Positions 29,601 through 37,703 of a DNA stretch of 42,532 bases are shown here, in pieces (positions within the stretch are counted from its first letter, which is position 1; each line of letters opens with the position of its first letter). The stretch spans positions 1-42,532 of IMG/VR virus record IMGVR_UViG_3300035188_001338; one strand, 5' to 3'. Source of the DNA: a virus. The notes under the pieces are model-generated. The model was not told the DNA's origin, did not search any database, and worked only from the letters and a program-made list of their open reading frames with translations. The position numbers and the translations under genes were made by a program.

Positions 29601-30975
29601 GTTAGTCATATTTGATCTCGATGGTGTGTTAATTGATTCTAGAGAATTACATTATGATGCATTGAACAAAGCTCTTGAAAAGATTGATCCGAAATATGTG
29701 ATTTCTAGAGATGAACATCTAAGCATTTACGATGGGTTAAACACAACAAAAAAACTTAAAATGTTGACTGAAAGAAAAGGTCTACCCACATCTTCATACG
29801 ATAAGGTTTGGGCTGATAAACAAGAAGCAACATTTAATTTAGTTCGTGGTTTTATGCCTAATTATTTTTTATCTGCATTGTTTTCGGATATTAAAAAAAG
29901 AGGATATAAAATTGCCGTTGCATCAAATTCAATTCGTGAAACAGTAAAATTGTCATTACTAAGTATTGGCGTACTAGATTCAGTAGACTATTACGTTAGT
30001 AACGAAGATGTTTCAAGGACAAAACCATATCCAGAAATGTACTGGAAATGCATGACGGCTTTGAACGCTCTTCCAAAAAACACTATTATAGTAGAAGATA
30101 GCCACATCGGAAGACAAGGCGCCATGGATTCAGGAGCGCATTTATTACCAGTTGAAAATTCACATGAAGTAAATTCTGATAGATTTTTAAAAAGGTTGAC
30201 TGATATGATTCAAACGATTGAAGGAAAAAGTAAAAAATCATTACCTTGGAGGGACAGTAGGCTTAATGTTCTGATTCCAATGGCGGGTGCTGGCTCAAGG
30301 TTTGCATCTGTTGGTTATACTTTTCCAAAACCTCTAATTGAAGTTCGTGGAAAGCCAATGATTCAAGTAGTTGTTGAGAACTTAAACATTGAAGCAAACT
30401 ATATTTTTATTGTACAAAAAGAACATTATGAAAAATATAATTTAAAATATCTGCTTAATGTCATTGCACCTGACTGCAAGATTGTACAGGTTGATGGGCT
30501 CACTGAAGGTGCAGCATGTACAACTTTACTCGCAAAAGAATTTATTGACAATGATTCTCCTTTAGTAATGGCCAATTCAGATCAATTCGTCGAGTGGAAT
30601 TCGAATGAATGTTTATATGCATTCACTGCTGATTCAATCGATGGCGGAATCGTCACATTCGAAGCAACACATCCCAAATGGTCATATGCAAAACTTGGTG
30701 AAGATGGATTTGTTTGTGAAGTTGCAGAGAAACGCCCTATTAGTAATCTTGCAACAGTTGGCATTTATTATTGGAAACAAGGATCCGATTATGTTAAATA
30801 TGCTGAACAAATGATTCAAAAAAATATTCGTGTCAATAATGAATTTTATGTTTGCCCAGTTTTCAATGAAGCAATTCAGGATAACAAAAAAATACGTATA
30901 AAAAATATCGAACGTATGTGGGGAATTGGAACACCAGAAGATTTAAATTATTTTTTGGATAACTACAAAGAATAA
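29593..30975 (+). CDS. Fusion of HAD-family phosphatase and sugar-1-phosphate nucleotidyltransferase
   Basis: 460 residues with two enzyme domains. Residues 1-210 are a HAD hydrolase of the beta-phosphoglucomutase/phosphatase type: FDLDGVLIDS (Asp nucleophile D8), VASNSIRETV, and EDSHIGRQGAMDSGA. Residues about 222-460 are a nucleotidyltransferase: VLIPMAGAGSRFASVGYTFPKPLIEV with the GxGxR...KP signature, then LVMANSDQF in place of the usual D-containing catalytic strand. A single protein could dephosphorylate a sugar phosphate and activate a sugar-1-phosphate, giving the nucleotide-sugar donor for the neighbouring transferases. Which sugar is not predictable. Confidence 0.85.
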   Translation: MNKLVIFDLDGVLIDSRELHYDALNKALEKIDPKYVISRDEHLSIYDGLNTTKKLKMLTERKGLPTSSYDKVWADKQEATFNLVRGFMPNYFLSALFSDIKKRGYKIAVASNSIRETVKLSLLSIGVLDSVDYYVSNEDVSRTKPYPEMYWKCMTALNALPKNTIIVEDSHIGRQGAMDSGAHLLPVENSHEVNSDRFLKRLTDMIQTIEGKSKKSLPWRDSRLNVLIPMAGAGSRFASVGYTFPKPLIEVRGKPMIQVVVENLNIEANYIFIVQKEHYEKYNLKYLLNVIAPDCKIVQVDGLTEGAACTTLLAKEFIDNDSPLVMANSDQFVEWNSNECLYAFTADSIDGGIVTFEATHPKWSYAKLGEDGFVCEVAEKRPISNLATVGIYYWKQGSDYVKYAEQMIQKNIRVNNEFYVCPVFNEAIQDNKKIRIKNIERMWGIGTPEDLNYFLDNYKE

Positions 30976-30994
30976 CCTATAGAGAGAATGTAAT

Positions 30995-31660
30995 ATGTTA
31001 GAATCATTATTTCAAAATCATTATAATGATTGGAGGGAAAAGAGAATAAAAAAAATAGAAAATCTTTTGTCTGTTGATTTTATCAAAAATAAATCTATTT
31101 TGGAAGTAGCATGTGGGCTAGGTGATATAGGAAATTATTTTAGAACTACACATAATTGTAGTATTACATTCACAGAAGGCAGAAAAGAATATCTACCTAT
31201 AATTCGGTCAAAAAATCCAAATAGTGAAATACATCAATTAAATCATGAAGAAAACTGGAACCTAAACAAAAAATTTGATATTGTGATAAATTTTGGATTA
31301 CTTTATCACCTTTATAATTGGAAACAAGATTTAATTTGTTCACTGAATCATACTGACATTTTGGTTTTAGAAACGGAAGTAGCAGATTCGGATAAGCCCC
31401 TCTTCGAATATGAATTTACCGATAGAAATGGTTACGACCAATCGATAACAGAAACTAGAAGAGTTAAAAGAGTTTCTGCAAACCACATAGAACATGTTTT
31501 AGAAGAAAACAATTTTTCGTTTGTTAGGTATGATGATGAAGATTTAAATTCAACAATGCACATTTATGATTGGAAAGTATCAGGATCATCTGAAAAAGAA
31601 AATTTGGATCCCAATAATGACATGGGTAGAAGAAGATTCTGGATAGCAAAAAGAAAATGA
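30995..31660 (+). CDS. Class I SAM-dependent methyltransferase
   Basis: 221 residues. Motif I is SILEVACGLGDIGNYF (about 35-50), followed by an acidic strand end (TFTEGRKEYL) and FDIVINFGLLYHLYNW (motif IV-like). This is the pattern of a small-molecule or sugar methyltransferase (Methyltransf_11/12-like), with no DNA-methylase signature. It lies between glycan genes and shares 4 nt with the next one, so glycan O-methylation is the likely role. Confidence 0.8.
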   Translation: MLESLFQNHYNDWREKRIKKIENLLSVDFIKNKSILEVACGLGDIGNYFRTTHNCSITFTEGRKEYLPIIRSKNPNSEIHQLNHEENWNLNKKFDIVINFGLLYHLYNWKQDLICSLNHTDILVLETEVADSDKPLFEYEFTDRNGYDQSITETRRVKRVSANHIEHVLEENNFSFVRYDDEDLNSTMHIYDWKVSGSSEKENLDPNNDMGRRRFWIAKRK

Positions 31661-32364
31661 AAATAGCGATGGTTACTGGCGGTCAACCAAGATTCAGAGG
31701 TGCATGGACAACAAATTTTACATCATTATCAAGTGACAATGAACTATACCTTTACATGTATCTATGGAAAGATTATGGTAAAGCCAAAAAATTTGACAAT
31801 GACGAAAAAGAAATAACTGAAGATAATATTGAAAAATTAATTGTAAAAAATCTGCCTAAAAATTGCTTGTTAAAAAAATTTATTCAATGCGATATGCCAA
31901 AATATGAAGAAATAGTACCAGAAGATATCAATTCATTTTCAAGAGCAAGTGGTTCTGTTCCTTCAGATAAGCATTATACGGAAAGATTGTATATGCAGCA
32001 TTATTCTCTTCATAAAGCTTTCTGTTTGATTGACGAAGAATATGATTGTGTGATAAGATATAGATTGGATGGAAACACAGAATATAAAATTGATTTAAAT
32101 AAATTTAATTTAAATGAGGCCATTTACATACCTGATAGTATGAGATTTTCTGAATATCGTGATTTTTGTCCGGAAATTAATGACCAGTATGCAATTGGAA
32201 GTATGAAATCTATGAAAGTTTATTTCGATCTTTATAACAAACTCTCTCAATATATAAGAGAAGATTCAAAATGTTTTCATTTCGAAACAATACTAAGTTA
32301 TCACATGGTTAAAAATTCTATAAACGTAAAATCGGCTGAATTCCAATACAGGTTAGAAAGGTGA
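31657..32364 (+). CDS. Putative glycosyltransferase, SGQPR family copy 3
   Basis: 235 residues, closest paralogue of the copy at 5664. Both have IAMV.xGQPR, a LYLYMYLWK / LYFYMW strand, a LPKNC..KKF segment, EYDCVIRYR, an EAIYIP-type strand, and INDQYAIGSMKSMKVYFDLYN. The two are 26 kb apart, so one was probably copied or moved. It starts 3 bases before the methyltransferase stop, as ATGA. Confidence 0.62.
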   Translation: MKIAMVTGGQPRFRGAWTTNFTSLSSDNELYLYMYLWKDYGKAKKFDNDEKEITEDNIEKLIVKNLPKNCLLKKFIQCDMPKYEEIVPEDINSFSRASGSVPSDKHYTERLYMQHYSLHKAFCLIDEEYDCVIRYRLDGNTEYKIDLNKFNLNEAIYIPDSMRFSEYRDFCPEINDQYAIGSMKSMKVYFDLYNKLSQYIREDSKCFHFETILSYHMVKNSINVKSAEFQYRLER

Positions 32365-32367
32365 AAA

Positions 32368-33084
32368 ATGAAAGTTGCTATTGTACTTACCGGGCATATG
32401 AGGTGTTGGAAACAAGTTTATCCAAATTTCAAACAACGTCTTGTTGAGAGGTATGATCCAGATATTTTTATTGAGACATGGGAAGATGAGGCGTATTGGG
32501 ATCCACATAGTCAACATGGAATAGTTAAAGATGCCCCAAAAGTAAACTTTGACGATCTAAGAAATATTTACAGGCCGATTGCAATGAGATTTGACTCATA
32601 TGAAAAATATCAAACTTCATTCGAAGAAAGATCAAAGCAATATTCAAACTTCTACCATGTTCCTAAAAACATCATATCAATGTTGTTTAAATTGGGGCGA
32701 GGAATTTTAATGTTAGAAGATTATATGTTTCTAACAGGTAAAACCTATGATCTTGTTATAAGAATGCGCCCAGATTTGATTTTTAATGAACCTCTTCCTC
32801 AATTCGACCCAAATAAATTTTATACATTAGGATATAGAAATCATATGGGGCAGGGTACCTCAGACATGATTCAAGTGGGCAATTTTTTCACAATAAGTCT
32901 TTTTTCTAAATTGTTACATCATCTTCCTCAGATTTATAGAGAAACAGGACTACTTTGCCCACATGTTGTATCGGAACATTTTATAAAAAGATTGGGTTTT
33001 CCATGGGAAGAATTCATGATTGATAAAACTATTATGCATACACCTCTCGGTGAATATAAACGAAAGGAGATGTATTTGAAATGA
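32368..33084 (+). CDS. Putative glycosyltransferase, SGQPR family copy 4
   Basis: 238 residues, a divergent member: VAIVLTGHMRCWKQVYPNF at the start, a DIFIETWED segment, YDLVIRMRPDLIFN in the middle and SDMIQVGNFFTISLF where the others have NDQFAIG. A long insert (about 60-120) replaces the LPKNC segment. It lies 3 nt after copy 3, suggesting tandem duplication and divergence. Confidence 0.6.
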   Translation: MKVAIVLTGHMRCWKQVYPNFKQRLVERYDPDIFIETWEDEAYWDPHSQHGIVKDAPKVNFDDLRNIYRPIAMRFDSYEKYQTSFEERSKQYSNFYHVPKNIISMLFKLGRGILMLEDYMFLTGKTYDLVIRMRPDLIFNEPLPQFDPNKFYTLGYRNHMGQGTSDMIQVGNFFTISLFSKLLHHLPQIYRETGLLCPHVVSEHFIKRLGFPWEEFMIDKTIMHTPLGEYKRKEMYLK

Positions 33085-33572
33085 GATACATAGCACATAG
33101 AGGTCTAATAAATGGGCCCGATAAGACTCTCGAAAATGATCCGGAACAAATAAAAAAAGTTTTGAACAAAGGTTTTGATTGCGAAATAGATGTATGGGCA
33201 ATTTATGATAAGTGGTTCCTTGGCCACGATGAACCTCAATACGAAGTACCTGTTAGTTTCTTAGGTAAACAAGGTCTTTGGATACACTGCAAAAATCTGG
33301 ATGCATTGTATAAACTTAATGACTTACCTATCCATTATGAATACTTCTGGCATCAAAATGACGATTTTACATTAACTTCAGGTAATCTCATATGGACATA
33401 TCCCGGTAAGCATTTAACAAGGAAATCTATTGCTGTATTACCTGAAATAAATCAAGAATATTGGGATTATGTAAAAAGTTTAAATATTTTTGGAGTTTGC
33501 ACAGATTATGTCGAAAAATTCATTTCCGAAACTAGCTCTTTGCCTGTCGGGTCAACCAAGAAGTTATTTTGA
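33081..33572 (+). CDS. Short glycerophosphodiester phosphodiesterase-like protein
   Basis: 163 residues with the GDPD signature pieces: YIAHRGL (His-Arg, about 4-10), CEIDVWAIYDKWFLGHDEP (E-x-D followed by GHD). Cellular GDPDs are about 240 or more residues, so this is a minimal version; the later TIM-barrel ligands are hard to place. It might cleave a glycerol- or choline-type phosphodiester on an envelope glycan. It overlaps the next gene by 65 nt, which is long for this genome. Confidence 0.72.
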   Translation: MRYIAHRGLINGPDKTLENDPEQIKKVLNKGFDCEIDVWAIYDKWFLGHDEPQYEVPVSFLGKQGLWIHCKNLDALYKLNDLPIHYEYFWHQNDDFTLTSGNLIWTYPGKHLTRKSIAVLPEINQEYWDYVKSLNIFGVCTDYVEKFISETSSLPVGSTKKLF

Positions 33573-34242
33573 TGCGTATCAATATGTTAAAAAGAATCTT
33601 TTAGATCATTTCAGTGTTGATGTTTTTGCACACTCTTGGAAAAGTTCAAATCAATTAAATCAACTAAAAATATATGAAGAAATAAACGCAATTTATTCTC
33701 CATTGCTGTTATTGTTTGACAAGCCTTTGAATACCAACATCAATAGTGATATGTTAGTCACTAATTCGTCACATCCAGCAAATTTCTGTACCTCGATGTT
33801 TTACTCGATACAAAAGGCTGACCATTTTAGGGTTGTCACCGAAGCTACTTTGAGTAAAAAATATGATTTCGTAATTCGAAGTAGATTTGATTTGGCCTTG
33901 AATTCTGTTATAGATTTCACAAAATTAGAAAAAGGTAAAATTTATGTTTCAAAAGATGGAGACGGTCCAAATCCTCTGTTAAACGATCAATTTGCAATAG
34001 CTGATCCAGATACAATGAACATATACTCCAGCACTTATCTTTTCCTGAGATATCACTATGATAGAGGTGTTCCACTTTGTGGGCACTCTATGTTGGAAGC
34101 ACAATTGAAGTTGTTTAATATTCCTGTAGAAAGGATTGACATTAATCACCCATTTCAAGACGGTAAGTTTAATATAGGAAGGCATTCACTTATCAGATCA
34201 GATATGGACAAATGGGTGGATATTAAAATCTGGGGTTACTAA
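33508..34242 (+). CDS. Putative glycosyltransferase, SGQPR family copy 5
   Basis: About 244 residues: PKLALCLSGQPRSYFDA, FAHSWKSS, YDFVIRSRFDLALN and LLNDQFAIADPDTMNIY are the family motifs. I take ATG 33508 (MSKNSFPKLAL), which lies inside the 3' end of the GDPD-like gene, because the first motif strand starts directly after it; the open frame extends slightly further upstream to TTG 33490. Last gene of the glycan cassette. Confidence 0.62.
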   Translation: MSKNSFPKLALCLSGQPRSYFDAYQYVKKNLLDHFSVDVFAHSWKSSNQLNQLKIYEEINAIYSPLLLLFDKPLNTNINSDMLVTNSSHPANFCTSMFYSIQKADHFRVVTEATLSKKYDFVIRSRFDLALNSVIDFTKLEKGKIYVSKDGDGPNPLLNDQFAIADPDTMNIYSSTYLFLRYHYDRGVPLCGHSMLEAQLKLFNIPVERIDINHPFQDGKFNIGRHSLIRSDMDKWVDIKIWGY

Positions 34243-34279
34243 ATACCAAATAGTCGCAGTGTACTAAAATCGAGGTATA

Positions 34280-35476
34280 ATGATTTCGTTTTCAAAATTC
34301 TTACTGGAACAACAAGATCCAGAAGAAGGCGCAAGCCGCCAAATAAAACACTTAACACATGTTGAAGACAGACCTCTCCAAACAGGAGAGAAAGGTGCTT
34401 TGCGCTCTCTATCCGTTCTAAAAGCTGCTGCTGATCACATTGCTTCAGGTAAAAAAAGCTCAGAATTGACAACAAAATATGATGGTTCTCCTTCAATCGT
34501 TTATGGGCATCACCCAGACAGTGGTAAGTTTTTTGTTGCATCCAAGTCAGCTTTCAATAAAACACCTAAGATTAATTATACCGAAAACGACATAGAAAAA
34601 AATCACGGGCATGCACCTGGGCTTGTTGAAAAATTAAAACACGCTTTGAGGCATTTACCAAAAACAACTCCAGAAACAGGAGTGTATCAAGGTGATATGA
34701 TGTTTTCACCTGAAGACAAAAAAACTTCCAAAACAGGTGGTGTGTCTTTTAATCCTAATCCATCAGGTTTAACCTATACTGCACATGGTGATTTAGGTAA
34801 AAAAGCTAAAAGAGCAAAGATTGGTGTCGTAACTCATATAAAATATGAAGGAAAAGATTCTGGTAGTTTAAACGCCTCGCATAAAGTTGACCATGAAAAT
34901 TTTAAAGAACATTCTGATGTTTTTACTGTAAATCCTCAGATGGACACCTCAAAGGTACATTTTGGTCCAAAAGAAAGAGCAGAGTTCAATAAACATATAG
35001 CAGCCGCAGAAGCCGTACATAACACTCACGGTGATGACATGTATGCTGGAACCAGCACACACCATGGTATAGGTGGGCATCTTGAGTCCTACATAAATCA
35101 TACTGTAAGGAGTGGTGAAACACCGAATCATCAGAACTTCAAAAATTGGCTAGAAACAAAGAAAAATAAAGAAATTGATAAGCTAAAAGTTGAAAAAAAT
35201 AAAAAAGCAAAGTCAGAAGAATTAGGAAAAGAGCTTTCAAAGATAGAATCAAACAAAAAACATTATAATAATTTATTTAAAATTCATGGGCACCTACAAA
35301 AAGCAAAAAATGTTCTTATTAATGTTATGAATCAGCATCAACAATTTCAACACCAACATGCAGGCGAGAATGCTAATCCTGAAGGATATGTGTTTCACCA
35401 TAAAAACGACACCGATAAATTTGTAAACAGACAAGAATTCTCCAAAAGGAATTTTGAGGGAATAAGAAACATATGA
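34280..35476 (+). CDS. DUF6267-like protein with nucleic acid ligase (covalent nucleotidyltransferase) motifs and a capsid-targeting-like N-terminus
   Basis: 398 residues. TTKYDGSPSIVYG at 64-76 contains K66-Y-D-G, the KxDG adenylylated-Lys motif of DNA/RNA ligases and capping enzymes. VYQGDMMF (135-142) lies where motif III is expected. EGYVFHHKNDTDKFV (368-382) combines an EGxV-type motif IV with a Lys for motif V. DUF6267 is widespread in T4-like aquatic phages. The N-terminus MISFSKFLLEQ resembles the T4 internal-protein start MKTYQEFIAE, with LLE/Q as a possible prohead-protease site. Inference: a packaged ligase-like protein. Motif spacing is unlike classic small ligases, so activity is unproven. 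Confidence 0.65.
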   Translation: MISFSKFLLEQQDPEEGASRQIKHLTHVEDRPLQTGEKGALRSLSVLKAAADHIASGKKSSELTTKYDGSPSIVYGHHPDSGKFFVASKSAFNKTPKINYTENDIEKNHGHAPGLVEKLKHALRHLPKTTPETGVYQGDMMFSPEDKKTSKTGGVSFNPNPSGLTYTAHGDLGKKAKRAKIGVVTHIKYEGKDSGSLNASHKVDHENFKEHSDVFTVNPQMDTSKVHFGPKERAEFNKHIAAAEAVHNTHGDDMYAGTSTHHGIGGHLESYINHTVRSGETPNHQNFKNWLETKKNKEIDKLKVEKNKKAKSEELGKELSKIESNKKHYNNLFKIHGHLQKAKNVLINVMNQHQQFQHQHAGENANPEGYVFHHKNDTDKFVNRQEFSKRNFEGIRNI

Positions 35477-37374
35477 AAACTTTCCTAGAAAAAGTGGAAG
35501 ACGATAACAGAACTGAAAAGCCAGTTGTAATGGCTTTCGGGCGCATGAATCCACCAACAATCGGGCATGAAAAATTAGTAAATAGAGTACGAGATATTGC
35601 TCGGGATTACAATGCGCCGCATCACATAATCTTATCACATTCAACGGACTCAAAAAAGAATCCCTTACCTGTCAACAGAAAACTGGTACATGCAAAAAGA
35701 TTTTTTCCTGGAGCAAACATAACATCTTCAAGTAAAGAGTTTCCGACTTTCTTACAGCATGCCGCTAGATTGAATCAAATGGGTCATGATCATTTAATCA
35801 TGGTCGGAGGTTCAGACCGTGTTGATGAATACCATGAAAAACTTCATCAGTATAATGGCAAACTTTACAACTTCAAAAAAATAGAAGTTAAGTCTGCCGG
35901 AGAAAGAGATCCTGATGCAGAGGGTATTGAAGGTATGTCTGCTTCTAAAATGAGAGAGCATGCTAAAAACAATGACTTTGCATCCTTTAAACAAGGTGTA
36001 CCTGCACATTTACCAGAAAAACATGCGAGAGAACTATTTAAAGATGTTAGAGGTGGAATGGGTATACATGAAGATGTAAATCATGGCTTGTTTAAAGCTA
36101 TATTTGTGACAGGAGGTCCAGGTTCTGGTAAAGATATTATCATTCGTGAATGCATATCACAGCAAAATGCAGTCGAATTAAACGCCACTTTAGCCATCTC
36201 AATATTGAATGATAAACACAAATTATATGAACAAACCAGTGATATTCGCAGAGAAGCAATACGTAAACGTAGACCGTTAATTATAAATGGAACAACAAAC
36301 GAAGAATTTAAAATTGTAGAGATAAAGAATGAATTAGAAGAATTAGGTTATGAAACAATGATGGTATTTGTTAATACCACAAATGAGTCTTCGAAAAAAA
36401 GAAATATGAGCTTGACGCGAATGATGTTAGAGTCTGTTCGTCAAGAGCGTTGGGAATTAACTCAGATTATTGCCGGAAAATTCAAAAATATTTTTACAAA
36501 GTTCATCGAATTTGACAATTCAATTGATTTAAAAGAATGCACTGAAATTGAATTGGTTAAAAAAGAAGAGGATATTACTCTAGTAAACGAACTGACAAAT
36601 TGGTTTTTTGATATTCCAGTCGAAAATGATATTTCGAATAAATGGTTGATGAGAAATAAAAAAATCAACATGAACAGTTTATTCGAACAAGCTTTCTTAA
36701 AAAATAATATGGGAGAAAATTATGTTTCAAAAAATAAAACAAATAGCAAGACTTTTAATGCCGAAGCAGAAAAGTGCACCTGTGGAACCTCAAAGGCACC
36801 CTCTAGACTCTTTAGTGGATTCCCAAGAAAGAAAGGTCAACGCATTCTTGACAACATCTGCCCCTCTTGCCAACTCACAGCCAAAGCAGGAAGAATCGAT
36901 GATGTCCGTGACGGAGATATCGCGTCAAACACCAAGTACACCTTCAGAACCTATCACGAAGGAAGTCAGCCAACCTCTCCTACAGTTACAAGAGCCCCAG
37001 AAGCCAAAGAAACGAAGTTCCAACAAGACGCAGACAAAATCAAAGCCAAGAAACAAAAGGCAAACAACTCAGAAGCAGGGAAAGTAATGAAAGTTTCGGG
37101 TATATCACCCGAGTATGATACACGAGGTTCAGGTACCGTATATCCAATGTCTGGGCTTGGAATGGTAACATATAGAGAACAAAAAGAAGATAAATATACC
37201 AGTGCCGCAGAGGTAAAGCAAAAATCTTTTAATAAATTTAGAAAAGAAGCAATTGATTCTCCTGGCATAGATATGGGTGTCACTGGTACAGCCCACGGGC
37301 CAACTAATAAAGAACCTTTAGAAACTTTAAATAAGATTGAAACAAATCCTATAATAAAAAAGAAGAAAAAATGA
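35473..37374 (+). CDS. Nucleotidylyltransferase plus P-loop NTPase fusion protein
   Basis: 633 residues. Residues 15-190 are a cytidylyltransferase/NMNAT-type HIGH-fold domain: VVMAFGRMNPPTIGHEKLV (the T/HxGH site), LIMVGGSDRVDEY and IEGMSASKMREHAK (equivalent of the ISSTxxR signature). Residues 205-375 are a P-loop NTPase (FVTGGPGSGKDIIIREC; PLIINGTTNEEF), kinase-like. The rest is charged and probably disordered, with CTC and CPSC pairs and an end conserved in related phages (YREQKEDKYTSAAEVKQ). N-terminus MKTFLEKVEDD is capsid-targeting-like. Overlaps both neighbours by 4 nt. Reactions could be NAD-related or nucleic-acid-end kinase activity; substrate unknown. Confidence 0.72.
   Translation: MKTFLEKVEDDNRTEKPVVMAFGRMNPPTIGHEKLVNRVRDIARDYNAPHHIILSHSTDSKKNPLPVNRKLVHAKRFFPGANITSSSKEFPTFLQHAARLNQMGHDHLIMVGGSDRVDEYHEKLHQYNGKLYNFKKIEVKSAGERDPDAEGIEGMSASKMREHAKNNDFASFKQGVPAHLPEKHARELFKDVRGGMGIHEDVNHGLFKAIFVTGGPGSGKDIIIRECISQQNAVELNATLAISILNDKHKLYEQTSDIRREAIRKRRPLIINGTTNEEFKIVEIKNELEELGYETMMVFVNTTNESSKKRNMSLTRMMLESVRQERWELTQIIAGKFKNIFTKFIEFDNSIDLKECTEIELVKKEEDITLVNELTNWFFDIPVENDISNKWLMRNKKINMNSLFEQAFLKNNMGENYVSKNKTNSKTFNAEAEKCTCGTSKAPSRLFSGFPRKKGQRILDNICPSCQLTAKAGRIDDVRDGDIASNTKYTFRTYHEGSQPTSPTVTRAPEAKETKFQQDADKIKAKKQKANNSEAGKVMKVSGISPEYDTRGSGTVYPMSGLGMVTYREQKEDKYTSAAEVKQKSFNKFRKEAIDSPGIDMGVTGTAHGPTNKEPLETLNKIETNPIIKKKKK
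36722..37087 (+). CDS. Possible overprinted gene inside the 633-residue frame
   Basis: A 121-codon frame in another phase, within the disordered part of the nucleotidyltransferase/P-loop gene. ATG 36722 follows GGGAGA at 36711-36716 with good spacing. The product would be Lys/Gln/Pro/Ser-rich (MFQKIKQIARLLMPKQKSAPVEP...), with an amphipathic N-terminus. The host frame continues with recognisable sequence on both sides, so this is either a true overlapping gene or a chance open frame in a Lys-rich region. Confidence 0.25.
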   Translation: MFQKIKQIARLLMPKQKSAPVEPQRHPLDSLVDSQERKVNAFLTTSAPLANSQPKQEESMMSVTEISRQTPSTPSEPITKEVSQPLLQLQEPQKPKKRSSNKTQTKSKPRNKRQTTQKQGK

Positions 37375-37691
37375 AAAGTTTCAAACAGTTTATCAGCGAA
37401 GAAGTAATAAATGAAGCCACACCTGCTTGGCAAAGGAAGGAAGGTAAGTCCCAATCTGGTGGGTTGAATAGAAAAGGTATTGCTTCATATCGAAGAGAAA
37501 ACCCAGGTTCAAAGCTTTCGATGGCAGTTACAACTAAACCATCAAAGCTTAAAAAAGGTTCTAAAGCATGGAACAGACGTAAATCATTTTGTTCTAGAAT
37601 GACGGGGATGAAGAAAAGATTGACTTCTGCTAAAACGGCAAGAGATCCTAATTCAAGAATTAATAAATCACTTAGAAAGTGGAACTGCTAA
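37371..37691 (+). CDS. DUF6321-like basic protein with capsid-targeting-like N-terminus
   Basis: 106 residues, very basic: TPAWQRKEGKSQSGGLNRKGIASYRRENPGSKLSMAVTTKPSKLKKGSKAWNRRKSFCSRMTGMKKRL... and the ending SLRKWNC. This is the DUF6321 pattern. The start MKSFKQFISEE is very close to the T4 capsid-targeting sequence MKTYQEFIAE, including an ISE/E site that would fit the prohead protease. Probably a DNA-binding internal head or virion protein. Overlaps the upstream gene by ATGA. Confidence 0.78.
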   Translation: MKSFKQFISEEVINEATPAWQRKEGKSQSGGLNRKGIASYRRENPGSKLSMAVTTKPSKLKKGSKAWNRRKSFCSRMTGMKKRLTSAKTARDPNSRINKSLRKWNC

Positions 37692-37703
37692 ACGGAGAAA
37701 AAG

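Noticed and set aside
36966-37454. 162-codon minus-strand frame with hydrophobic stretches
   Set aside because: It mirrors a Lys-rich plus-strand gene (Lys codons read as Phe/Leu on the other strand), with no RBS and conserved sequence on the plus strand.
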